Assembly: GCF_001975705.1 (NCBI RefSeq)
Contig: NZ_CP015089.1
Coordinates: 1-64,000 of the forward strand
Length of the DNA: 64,000 nucleotides
Direction of reading: 5' to 3'
From: Salipiger abyssi
GTDB lineage: Bacteria > Pseudomonadota > Alphaproteobacteria > Rhodobacterales > Rhodobacteraceae
The notes beneath the pieces were generated by a model. It was not told the origin of the DNA. It did not search any database and saw only the letters and a list, made by a program, of their open reading frames with translations. Every line of letters begins with the position of its first letter. The stretch's first letter is position 1. The position numbers were made by a program, and so were the translations under genes. Shown here one piece after another: positions 24,690 through 32,319 of this stretch.

Positions 24690-25487
24690 TCAGACACTTT
24701 CCTCCTCCTTCTGCACGGCGAGGCCCCAGGGCGCCTGCACCCGGCGGGTGATGTCGGCCACCACGTCACCGATGCGCGCATCGTCATAATCGCGCGGACG
24801 GTCGAGCGGGATCTTGTAGTCCTCAAAGATCTTGGCGGGCCCGCGGGTCAGGATCAGGATGCGGTCGGCGAGATACACCGCCTCGCGGATCGAGTGGGTG
24901 ACAAAGACCACGGTGGCCTCGGTGCGCTGGCAGATGCCCGTCAGCTCTTCGCGCAGGGAGCGCGCGGTGACCTCGTCGAGGGTCGAGAGCGGCTCGTCCA
25001 TCAGGATATAGGCCGGGTCTATCAGCAGGGCGCGGGCGATGGAGACGCGCTGCCGCTGACCGCCGGAAAGCCGCATCGGCCAGGCATCCTTGAACTGCGC
25101 GATGTGAAGGATCGACAGGATCTCGTCGATCCGGTCGTTCCAGGTGTCGCGCGGTACGGAGGAGGCGGCGAGCGCGATTTCGAGATTCTGCCGCACGGTA
25201 CGCCAGGGCAGCAGCCGGTGCGACTGGAACACATAGCCCAGGCGCGGCGGTTTCGAGTTCGGCGTGAAAAGCTCCTGCCCCTCCACCAGCACCCGGCCCC
25301 GGCTGGGCGCGCGCAACCCCGAGATCACGTTCAGCATCGACGACTTCCCGCAACCGGAGGGGCCGAGAATGGCGACGAATTCGCCCTTGCGGATATCGAA
25401 ATCGAGGCGGGCGACGGCCTGGCTGTTGCCGTAGGAGACCCCGAGATCGACGGCCTTCAGCACCGAGGGCTTGCTCTCATTTTCCAT
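24690..25487 (-). CDS. ABC transporter ATP-binding protein, taurine/nitrate type
   Basis: The 265-aa product has Walker A GPSGCGKSS (about 43-51), Q-loop in YVFQSHRLLPWRTV, signature LSGGQRQR, Walker B YILMDEP and the H-loop VVFVTHSIREA. It belongs to the SsuB/TauB subfamily by its neighbours. ATG at 25485-25487 starts the conserved chain (MENESKPSVLKAVDLGVSYG). It lies between the two permease genes, 35 bp after the first and 1 bp before the second. Confidence 0.92.
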   Translation of the reverse strand: MENESKPSVLKAVDLGVSYGNSQAVARLDFDIRKGEFVAILGPSGCGKSSMLNVISGLRAPSRGRVLVEGQELFTPNSKPPRLGYVFQSHRLLPWRTVRQNLEIALAASSVPRDTWNDRIDEILSILHIAQFKDAWPMRLSGGQRQRVSIARALLIDPAYILMDEPLSTLDEVTARSLREELTGICQRTEATVVFVTHSIREAVYLADRILILTRGPAKIFEDYKIPLDRPRDYDDARIGDVVADITRRVQAPWGLAVQKEEESV

Positions 25488-25522
25488 GATATTGTCCTTT
25501 GTTTGGTCGGCGCCGGGGCGCC

Positions 25523-26266
25523 TCACCGCCAGCGGAAGACGAACTTTTCCGCGGTGCGGATCAGGCCGTATTCGGCAAAGAGCACGATCGCCATGAACAC
25601 GAGCAGCCACAGGTGGACCTCGGTCATGAGCATGTAGCTCCAGGCATGTTCGAATTTCGCGCCAAAGCCGCTCTTGGCCGCGCCAAAGATCTCGGCCACC
25701 ACGATCACTTTCCATGCCAGCGCATGGGCGTTGCGCAGGGCGGCGAAGATGAAGGGCGCGACGAAGGGGGCCCAGACATGGCGGATCTGGGCGAAAAGGC
25801 TCAGGTGATAGACGCGCGACATCTCGTCGAGATCGTTATCGGCGCTGGCCAGCCCATCCCGCAGCCCCACGGCCATGTAGGGGAAGGTGATGAAGGCGAC
25901 GACGAGCACATAGCCGGCCTCCGCGCCCTTGAAGATGGCAAGCGCAAGGATCGCGGCGATGGCGCTGGGGGTGCGCAGCGCGGCGGTCACGTAATAGCCC
26001 AGCACCTCGCCCAGAAAGCGCGACCGGGTCATGACGAAGGCCGCGACGAACCCGGCCATGACACCGAGGATCAGCCCGCCCGCGACGCGGCCCAGCGTGA
26101 TGCCGATATTCGACCAGGTTTCCGGGTCGGCCAGGAAATGCGGCAGCTCGCGCGCCACCACGACCGGGCTTTCGATGAAGGTGGTGTTCTGGTGAGCGAT
26201 CATCCAGAGCGGCAACAGCAGGAGGAGGGCCATAAAGGCCCATCCCTGTTTTTGAAGCGTGGTCAT
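25523..26266 (-). CDS. ABC transporter permease, taurine/nitrate type
   Basis: The 247-aa product has six predicted membrane helices (WAFMALLLLLPLWMIAH; ILGVMAGFVAAFVM; WLLVFMAIVLFAEYGLI) and an EAA-type loop with DNDLDEMSRVYHLSLFAQIR. It is the partner of the permease at 23891. The ATG at 26264-26266 is preferred over an upstream in-frame ATG because the first helix follows directly. It lies 22 bp after the binding-protein gene. Confidence 0.85.
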   Translation of the reverse strand: MTTLQKQGWAFMALLLLLPLWMIAHQNTTFIESPVVVARELPHFLADPETWSNIGITLGRVAGGLILGVMAGFVAAFVMTRSRFLGEVLGYYVTAALRTPSAIAAILALAIFKGAEAGYVLVVAFITFPYMAVGLRDGLASADNDLDEMSRVYHLSLFAQIRHVWAPFVAPFIFAALRNAHALAWKVIVVAEIFGAAKSGFGAKFEHAWSYMLMTEVHLWLLVFMAIVLFAEYGLIRTAEKFVFRWR

Positions 26267-26288
26267 GCCGAAACTCGCTGCCTGCCGG

Positions 26289-27290
26289 TCACGGACGCGG
26301 GCCGACATAGTCTTCGAGCGCGACCATCATGCCATCGGGCACGGTTTCGAGCACGTCGCCCTCCTCGGCAAGCTTGTCGAGAAAGCCCATCGCCGCCTCG
26401 CGCTTGTCCGCCGACCAGTCGGTGGTGAAATACTGGTTCGCCGCGCCGTTCGCGATCACCATGTCGAGCACCTCGTCGCTGGTGATGCCGAGTTTCTCGC
26501 GGATATAGGGCTTGCGCAGGATCTCGTAGTCGGTGTCGTCCAGCATCGCGACGGCCTCGTCATAGGCATCGCGCACCGCATAGGCGAGCTCGGGGTTCTC
26601 CTTCAGCCAGTCGCCATGGGCGACCATGTTGGTGATCCAGGGGGCGAAGCCGTTGTTGAACTCGGCGTAATCCGTGTAGGCCTGAAGCAGATAGCGGCCA
26701 TCGGTGGCGACCATCGCCTCGGAGACGAAGCTTTCGAAATCGAAGATCGCGTCGACCTCGCCCTCGGCCAGCAGGTTGACCAGCGCCGCCGGGCCGACCT
26801 GCGACATCTCGTATTCCTCGAGCACGTCGAAGCCGTACATCTCCTGCACGATCAGACGGATGAACATGGTGGTGCCGGAATCGGCGCCGAAATGGCCGAC
26901 CTTCTTGCCCTTTAGATCCTCCGGCGTCTCGGCATCGGAGCCGCCGGGCACGACGATCCCCAGATAGAGGTTGCCGACCGGATAGAAGGCGGTGATATCG
27001 AACCCTTCCTCGCGGGCAAAGGCGACGCCGAGCAGGTCATTGTCCATCGAGATGTCGGCATTGCCGATCAGGAAGTTCTGAAAGATGCCCTCATGGGGCA
27101 GGAACTCGAACGTGCCGTCGAAGCCGTATTTCTCGTCGAGATTTTCGCCCTCGATGATCATCATCGGCACGCCACCAAGGCTGCCGGCCACCGCCTGAAG
27201 GGTGATCTCGGGGAGATCCTGGGCGGCAGCCGGTGCCGCGAGGCCCAGAAGTGCCGAGGCGGCGAGGCCGCGGAAGAAAGTCTGTCTCAT
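26289..27290 (-). CDS. ABC transporter substrate-binding protein, NMT1/TauA type
   Basis: The 333-aa product has a signal peptide (GLAASALLGLAAPAAAQ) and a NMT1/TauA-type periplasmic fold (LPEITLQAVAGSLGGVPMMI; GNADISMDNDLLGVAFAREE; EDLKGKKVGHFGADSGTTMF; LAEGEVDAIFDFESFVSEAM). Such proteins bind taurine, nitrate, aromatic sulfonates or pyrimidines; the ligand here is unknown. It is the first gene of a four-gene importer operon. An AT-rich operator-like site lies about 50 bp upstream and resembles those of the pyridine genes, suggesting coregulation. Confidence 0.88.
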   Translation of the reverse strand: MRQTFFRGLAASALLGLAAPAAAQDLPEITLQAVAGSLGGVPMMIIEGENLDEKYGFDGTFEFLPHEGIFQNFLIGNADISMDNDLLGVAFAREEGFDITAFYPVGNLYLGIVVPGGSDAETPEDLKGKKVGHFGADSGTTMFIRLIVQEMYGFDVLEEYEMSQVGPAALVNLLAEGEVDAIFDFESFVSEAMVATDGRYLLQAYTDYAEFNNGFAPWITNMVAHGDWLKENPELAYAVRDAYDEAVAMLDDTDYEILRKPYIREKLGITSDEVLDMVIANGAANQYFTTDWSADKREAAMGFLDKLAEEGDVLETVPDGMMVALEDYVGPRP

Positions 27291-27330
27291 GATGTACCCT
27301 GTTTCGTTTCTGGTTTTGATGATCCGACCA

Positions 27331-27370
27331 TAGATGAATTTTCTAATTAGTCATTTAAATAATTACTATG
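27331..27370. promoter_or_regulatory. AT-rich operator-like site 1 (upstream of the ABC importer operon)
   Basis: In otherwise GC-rich DNA this stretch holds CTAATTAG (27343-27350) and ATTTAAATAATTA (27353-27365). Read on the minus strand it gives AATTATTTAAATGACTAATT, whose first nine bases match site 4 at 43732-43740. It lies about 50 bp before the binding-protein start. Confidence 0.5.
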
Positions 27371-27522
27371 GCATGTCTCTTCTCGAAAATTTTTCTGCCG
27401 ATGCATTTCCTTTGGGCTGTCAGAGGCGCGCGCTGACGCCGCATTCGCGGGTCTGGCCCGTTACGCGCCGCTCAAGCGCATGGTAGACGAATCATGGAGG
27501 CGTGTTTTCGCTGGACGCTGGC

Positions 27523-28131
27523 TCAGAGTTTCGGGCGGCGCATCTGAAAAAGCGCGGTGACGGTGGCGAAATCGAGATAGCCGAGGCGGGAGAGCGGCTC
27601 ATAGCGCAGCACGTCGAAGCGGCCGTCTTCGGTCAGACAATCGTCGCGCAGGTGGATCGCCTCGACCCGCGCGAGGATCAGCAGATTGTCCTTGCCCTCA
27701 AGGTCGACGGTCTGCGTCAGCCGGCATTCCAGCGCCGCAGGCACATGCGCGAGGCGCGGGCAGTCGATGGTTTCGCATTCCACCGCCTCAAGGCCGAGCG
27801 CGTCGATCTCGCTCTGCCCGGCGGGGTAGTTCGCCGAAGAGGCATTCAGCGCCTCGCGGTCGGCGGAACCGGCGATGTTCACGCAGAAGACGCCGGTTTC
27901 CACGATATGGCTGTAGCTGTCCTTGCCCTTGGCACGGTCTGGCTTGGCGCCGACGGAGGAGACCACGATCTGCGGCGGGGTATAGGCCACCGCGTTGAAA
28001 AAGGAATGCGGTGCGAGATTGGTCGCGCCGGAGGCGCCGCGCGTGGAGATCCAGGCTATGGGGCGCGGCGAGACGATGGCCGCGAAAGGATCGCGCGGCA
28101 GGCCGGAGCCGTCTTTCGTGTGGTAGAACAC
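27523..28131 (-). CDS. Flavin reductase family protein (DIM6/NTAB type)
   Basis: The 202-aa product belongs to the FMN-binding split-barrel flavin reductases (PRPIAWISTRGASGATNLAP; SFFNAVAYTPPQIVVSSVG; VETGVFCVNIAGSADREALN). These supply reduced FMN to two-component monooxygenases or act as oxidoreductases. I choose the GTG at 28129-28131 (chain starting VFYHTKDGSG) because GAGAGGAG precedes it with good spacing; an upstream in-frame start would overlap nicF. It is the last gene of the nicE-nicD-nicX-nicF operon and could serve one of the two LLM monooxygenases nearby. Confidence 0.85.
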   Translation of the reverse strand: MFYHTKDGSGLPRDPFAAIVSPRPIAWISTRGASGATNLAPHSFFNAVAYTPPQIVVSSVGAKPDRAKGKDSYSHIVETGVFCVNIAGSADREALNASSANYPAGQSEIDALGLEAVECETIDCPRLAHVPAALECRLTQTVDLEGKDNLLILARVEAIHLRDDCLTEDGRFDVLRYEPLSRLGYLDFATVTALFQMRRPKL

Positions 28132-28171
28132 CGGATCGTCTCCTCTCGTTGCGGCGCCGGGCGGCGGTCTG

Positions 28172-28807
28172 TCAGGGGGCCGCCGCACTCAGGCTTTCGA
28201 GCCAGCGCAGGATATCGGAACTGTCTGTGACGTCAGCATATTTCTGGCCCAAATCATAGAGACTGGCCTCGTGCGGCGCCGCAGCGCGATCGGCGCAGCA
28301 ATCCGCCGGCACCAGCACGTTATAGCCTGACTGCACCGCATCGACCACCGTGGCGCGCACGCAGCCGGAGGTGGTGGCGCCGGTGACGATCAGCGTATCG
28401 ACCCCGGCGCCGGTCAACAGCGCGTCCAGCGTGGAGCCGAAGAAGGATGAGGCGCCTTTCTTGACCACCACCGCATCCTCTGGCCGGATGCCCGTCGCGG
28501 CGTCGATCTCGACCAGCCGCGAGCCTTCGAGCAGCGCTTTCATGCCGGCGGATTTCTTCAGCCAGGGCAGATAGTCCAGCTCGCCGGGATGGTAGGCGAT
28601 GGTGGTGAAGATCACCGGACAACCCTGCGACCGGGCCAGATCGCAGATGCGCTTTGTCGCCGCCATCTGCGTGGCGGCATCGGAGGCTGTGGGGTATCGC
28701 GTGTCGGTGAAGCCGTAGGAGAAATCCACCACCACGACGCCGGGGCGTGTACCGCGCGGCACGCTGCCGCCGAACCCTGCGGCCTCGTATATCTGTTCCT
28801 GGGACAT
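28172..28807 (-). CDS. nicF: Maleamate amidohydrolase NicF
   Basis: NicF converts maleamate to maleate and ammonia. The 211-aa product is an isochorismatase-like hydrolase with the Asp-Lys-Cys triad: Asp28 (VVVVDFSYGFTD), Lys116 or Lys117 (VVVKKGASSFFGS) and Cys149 (TGATTSGCVRATVVDA). From memory the P. putida enzyme uses Cys150, in close agreement. It sits directly downstream of nicX in an operon whose other members form the rest of the pathway, which makes nicotinamidase or N-carbamoylsarcosine amidase unlikely. ATG at 28805-28807 follows a weak GAGAG; an earlier in-frame ATG exists. Confidence 0.9.
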   Translation of the reverse strand: MSQEQIYEAAGFGGSVPRGTRPGVVVVDFSYGFTDTRYPTASDAATQMAATKRICDLARSQGCPVIFTTIAYHPGELDYLPWLKKSAGMKALLEGSRLVEIDAATGIRPEDAVVVKKGASSFFGSTLDALLTGAGVDTLIVTGATTSGCVRATVVDAVQSGYNVLVPADCCADRAAAPHEASLYDLGQKYADVTDSSDILRWLESLSAAAP

Positions 28808-28901
28808 GATCGCTCTCATGGAAAGGGACGCCGCGCGTTCCGCCGGCATGGCCGGAGAAACACGCGGGTCAGTCGGGGAGAGATTGCCGCGCGAGCGGCG
28901 C

Positions 28902-29933
28902 CTAGTGCCGCGCCATCTGCATATCCTTCACGACGAGATCGCCGTCGATCACGACGGGCTCGTCATCGAGGAACAGCGAACAGCCGCGCATGGGAATGTC
29001 GAGATGACAGGGCGTGTCGTTCGGCCCGCCCAGCTCATTGTTCGGCCCGGTGGAGAACATCACGTTGCCGTAAAAGCTGCGCGGCTCCATACCCATACCG
29101 CCGGGGAACTCGCCGGGCACCATGCCGTGCCACTTGGCCGCCGGGTTCATGCCCCAGCCGACATGGCTCATACCCATGCCGCGCGGATCGTTGAAACTGT
29201 CCATGTAGGATTTCACCAGTTCCGCATCGAGCCCGCCACGAATGTCGGTCACCCAGCCCTTTTCGATGGTGTAGGTGATCGGTTCGCGCACATACATGTT
29301 CTGCGGCAGCAGGATATCGCCCGGCGCCACCACGATCTGACCGTCGACCCCGTCGTCGTCCCCGCCGGTAAAGACAAAGCCCGAAGGCCAGTGATCCCAG
29401 CGGCCCGGCTCGTCGGTGCAGGCGTATTCGGCGACTGTCGGATAGGTATTGAGCTTGTAGGTCACATCGGTGCCATGCGGAGAGGTGATGCGCATCACCT
29501 TGGCCTTTGCCAGATATTCGGCGCCGATCTCGACCTTTTCGCGCAGCTCCTTGCTGGGCAGCATGCGGGCGAGCAGCTCGGGCGGCTCGACGGCGGTGAG
29601 AATGCGCGTGCCGGCCTCCTGAATGGCGAACTGCTCGGGTGAGAACAGCAGGAAGATGCAGTCGATCAGCATGTCGCAAGTCTTGAGCGCCTCGACCGCG
29701 TCCGGCATCGCGGCCAGCCCGGTCACGCCGACAGCCCAGCCGCCGGTGGGCAGCGGCTCGGGCAGGCGCATGTGATACATCTTTGCCCCCAGCCGCTGAC
29801 CTGCGGCCATGAAGGCATCGGCATAGTCGAGCCGGTCGCTGCCCTGGGTCAGCACGATCAGCTTTTCGCCCTCGTGCACGCCAGACATCCTGAGCTGGTG
29901 CAGGCAGATCTCGGTAAAACTCGCATGGTCCAT
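28902..29933 (-). CDS. nicX: 2,5-Dihydroxypyridine 5,6-dioxygenase NicX
   Basis: NicX opens the ring of 2,5-dihydroxypyridine to N-formylmaleamate using Fe(II) and oxygen. The 343-aa product has the M29-aminopeptidase-like fold. The putative iron ligands His257 (GMSHVGWG), His310 and Asp312 (CHLDIP) have exactly the spacing I recall for P. putida NicX (265, 318, 320). It follows nicD by 35 bp. Together with nicD, nicF and nicE it completes the lower branch to fumarate. Homologues in picolinate degradation (PicD) do the same reaction, so the name fits whatever the upstream substrate is. Confidence 0.93.
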   Translation of the reverse strand: MDHASFTEICLHQLRMSGVHEGEKLIVLTQGSDRLDYADAFMAAGQRLGAKMYHMRLPEPLPTGGWAVGVTGLAAMPDAVEALKTCDMLIDCIFLLFSPEQFAIQEAGTRILTAVEPPELLARMLPSKELREKVEIGAEYLAKAKVMRITSPHGTDVTYKLNTYPTVAEYACTDEPGRWDHWPSGFVFTGGDDDGVDGQIVVAPGDILLPQNMYVREPITYTIEKGWVTDIRGGLDAELVKSYMDSFNDPRGMGMSHVGWGMNPAAKWHGMVPGEFPGGMGMEPRSFYGNVMFSTGPNNELGGPNDTPCHLDIPMRGCSLFLDDEPVVIDGDLVVKDMQMARH

Positions 29934-29968
29934 ATTGCGTCTCCTGATGCTGGAACGGGTGGCGCCGG

Positions 29969-30760
29969 TCAGGCCCTGAAATCCCGGACGGCGATCAGAA
30001 AGCCCTCCAGATCGTCCCAGGGGATCATGTGGCCGGCACCCTCGACGGTGCGGATCTCGATATGCGGGGCGAGGCTGCGGATCTCGGTCACGTCTGCCTC
30101 CTGGATGACCGGCGCACCGCCGGCGACGACCAGCCGCATGGGCAGCGTCAGCTCGGCGAGATCGCCGTGAATGTCGTCTTCGTGGAAGCCGTTAAAGCTG
30201 GCGACGATGGCGTCGGACTGGCAGGTGTGCAGCCACTCGGCGCGCAGCGCGAGCTGCTCGTCGGTCCAGCTCGGGCAATACTGGCGCATGTCCTCCGCCG
30301 AGCAGCCCTTTTCCGCCATGGCGATGCTGTCCACATACCAGGGCAGCGCCGAAGGGTAGGCGCGGCGGCCCGGCCCGCTCACCGGCGGATCGACCAGGAG
30401 CAGGCCCGAAAACGCTCTTGGCGCCATGCGGGCGGCGCGGATCGCGTTGCGCGCCCCCATGGAATGGCCCAGCACAATCGGTGTCTCCAGCCCCGCCGCC
30501 TCGGTCACGGCCACCGCGTCCTCGGCCATCGCGTCGAGCGAATAGTCCAGATCGCCGGCCTGGCTCAGCCCCCTGCCGCGCACGTCGAGGACGTGGACAT
30601 CGAAATCCTCCGCCAGCCGCTCGGCGACGAAACCCCAGGTGATCGCGGGAGAGGTGATGCCGGGGATCAGCAGCATCGCAGGCCCCTGCCCCGGATAATG
30701 CAGCAGATGGTGGCGGATGCCATTGGCGTGGACGTTATAGCCTCTGGGTGTGACGGTCAT
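29969..30760 (-). CDS. nicD: N-formylmaleamate deformylase NicD
   Basis: NicD hydrolyses N-formylmaleamate to maleamate and formate. The 263-aa product is an alpha/beta hydrolase with nucleophile Ser100 (VLGHSMGARN), Asp124 (LLLVDPPVSG) and His244 (EGAGHMIPWDD). This is the same spacing as the Ser101-Asp125-His245 triad I recall from P. putida NicD, offset by one. The oxyanion region LLIPGITSPAITWGF is typical. It is second in the operon, 10 bp after nicE. Confidence 0.92.
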   Translation of the reverse strand: MTVTPRGYNVHANGIRHHLLHYPGQGPAMLLIPGITSPAITWGFVAERLAEDFDVHVLDVRGRGLSQAGDLDYSLDAMAEDAVAVTEAAGLETPIVLGHSMGARNAIRAARMAPRAFSGLLLVDPPVSGPGRRAYPSALPWYVDSIAMAEKGCSAEDMRQYCPSWTDEQLALRAEWLHTCQSDAIVASFNGFHEDDIHGDLAELTLPMRLVVAGGAPVIQEADVTEIRSLAPHIEIRTVEGAGHMIPWDDLEGFLIAVRDFRA

Positions 30761-30770
30761 GATATGCCCC

Positions 30771-31520
30771 TCAATACGCGCCGGAGAGCAGCGTGCCGCC
30801 GCCGGGCACCCGGGTATCGAGATCGAGCGCGCGCAGCATCGACCAGGTGGTGGCGATGGCGGCGGTGAGGACAGGCTTGCCGGTCAGCGCCTCGACCTGC
30901 GCCACGGCGGCGAGCGAGGGCATCTGCACGCAGGCCGACAGCACCACCGCGTCCACGTCGTCGGTCTTCATCTCCGCGACGATGCCGGGCAGGTTCGCGG
31001 TGTCATGCGCGGCGACGGCGAGATTGTCCTGGATTTCCAGCGCGCGGTAGGCGCTGACCTCGATGCCTTCGTTGCGGATGTATTCCACCACCATCTCGGT
31101 CAGCGGCTTCATGTAGGGCGCGACCACGGCGACCTTTTTCGCCCCCAGCGCGCGGATGCCCTCGACCAGCGCGCCCGCCGAAGTGACCACCGGCGCCGGC
31201 GCGCCATTGTCCTGCGTGACCCTGTGCAGCCGCTCGGACGAGGTGCAGTGATAGCCGTGCCCCATCGACATGATGGCGACCAGGCAGGCATAGCCCATCA
31301 CGTCGACCTTTGCGTCGGACAGCTCGAGCGCGCAGCGGTCGCTGTCGGCATCCATCTTTGCCAGCTCTTCGCGGGTGACATGCTTCATGCGCATGCGCGA
31401 CGAATGAAACGTGAAGCGCTCCGGAGAGACCATCTCGCGCGCCTTCAGCAGCGCCGGAATCTCGGTTTCCATGGTGATGTTGGAACTCGGGACGATCTGC
31501 CCCACGCGGAAATGCGTCAT
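30771..31520 (-). CDS. nicE: Maleate cis-trans isomerase NicE
   Basis: NicE converts maleate to fumarate, which enters the TCA cycle. The 249-aa product belongs to the Asp/Glu racemase superfamily and has both catalytic cysteines, Cys79 (MGYACLVAIM) and Cys197 (LSACVQMPSL). They are 118 residues apart, the same distance as Cys82/Cys200 that I recall for the P. putida enzyme. N terminus: FRVGQIVPSSNITMETEIP. It is the first gene of the operon nicE-nicD-nicX-nicF-flavin reductase; operator-like site 2 lies about 45 bp upstream. Confidence 0.93.
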   Translation of the reverse strand: MTHFRVGQIVPSSNITMETEIPALLKAREMVSPERFTFHSSRMRMKHVTREELAKMDADSDRCALELSDAKVDVMGYACLVAIMSMGHGYHCTSSERLHRVTQDNGAPAPVVTSAGALVEGIRALGAKKVAVVAPYMKPLTEMVVEYIRNEGIEVSAYRALEIQDNLAVAAHDTANLPGIVAEMKTDDVDAVVLSACVQMPSLAAVAQVEALTGKPVLTAAIATTWSMLRALDLDTRVPGGGTLLSGAY

Positions 31521-31565
31521 GCTGGACCCTTCTTATGCCTGCGAGTCGGAGAGTAAGGGCAATCC

Positions 31566-31596
31566 GTAATTAATTACAAGTATGATTAATTAATTT
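31566..31596. promoter_or_regulatory. AT-rich operator-like site 2 (upstream of nicE)
   Basis: Two palindromes lie close together: GTAATTAATTAC (31566-31577, perfect, 12 bp) and ATTAATTAAT (31585-31594, perfect, 10 bp), with centres 18 bp apart. The site is between the nicE start (31520) and the end of the flavin reductase gene at 31702, so it can control only the nic operon. Confidence 0.6.
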
Positions 31597-31701
31597 TTCC
31601 TTTCACCACAGGACGTTGCATTTTGCGCATGTCAAAAGACCCGGGTGGCGGCGCCCCCAGGTATCAGCTTCCCGGCCTTGCGGCGCCACAGCCCGCCCGC
31701 G

Positions 31702-32247
31702 TTAGCCTTCCAGCGCGGCGAAACGGCCGAACCGCCCGTCGCAATAGAGCAGCGGATCGTCTCCCAGACAGCCGTTCGCCCCGGTCACGCGGGCGACGAA
31801 GATACGATGCGTGCCGAAATCGCTGCTCTGCGCGGTCTGGCAGAACAGCGTGGCCTGCGCCTCTGCCAGCCATGGCAGCGGTTCGGCGACCGCATCGGGC
31901 CGATGGCTACGCCAGTCACCCGTCGCGAAACGCTCCGCCGCCGGGGTGCGGGCGATATGGGCGCAGATCGGCTGATGCCGTGCCGGCAGAATGCCGAGCG
32001 AAAACGCCCCGCGCGCGTCAAGCGCCGGATAAGCCGAGGCCGAGCGGTTCACGCAGATCAGCAGCGAGGGCGGGTCCATCGAGACCGAAGTCGCGGCGGT
32101 GGCCAGCATCGCGTGGCGCGCACCCTCGTACTGCGTCGCGATAAGCGCCACGGAGGAGCCGAAGCCGCGCCAGAGGGTGCGGAACAGCTCGGCATCTGCG
32201 GGGCCGCACTCTGTTTCGACAGACGCGGCGGCGGCTGGGTCGCTCAT
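31702..32247 (-). CDS. Flavin reductase (FMN reductase component of a two-component monooxygenase)
   Basis: The 181-aa product is a split-barrel flavin reductase of the HpaC/NtaB type (LWRGFGSSVALIATQYEGAR; ATAATSVSMDPPSLLICVNR; GAFSLGILPARHQPICAHIA). It would reduce FMN with NAD(P)H for a flavin-dependent monooxygenase. It is the third gene of the minus-strand unit LLM monooxygenase-binding protein-flavin reductase, so its likely partner is the monooxygenase at 34077. It is unrelated in sequence detail to the flavin reductase at 27523 apart from the fold. Confidence 0.88.
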   Translation of the reverse strand: MSDPAAAASVETECGPADAELFRTLWRGFGSSVALIATQYEGARHAMLATAATSVSMDPPSLLICVNRSASAYPALDARGAFSLGILPARHQPICAHIARTPAAERFATGDWRSHRPDAVAEPLPWLAEAQATLFCQTAQSSDFGTHRIFVARVTGANGCLGDDPLLYCDGRFGRFAALEG

Positions 32248-32319
32248 GGGTCTTTCCTATCACGTTCGGCACCATCGGCCCCGCTCAGGGTCCGATGGCT
32301 TGCATGTCCCGGTGCCCGT

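Noticed and set aside
29969-31520. Alternative reading of nicD and nicE as generic hydrolase and racemase genes
   Set aside because: Catalytic residues match recalled NicD and NicE positions in spacing, and four consecutive genes fit one pathway.
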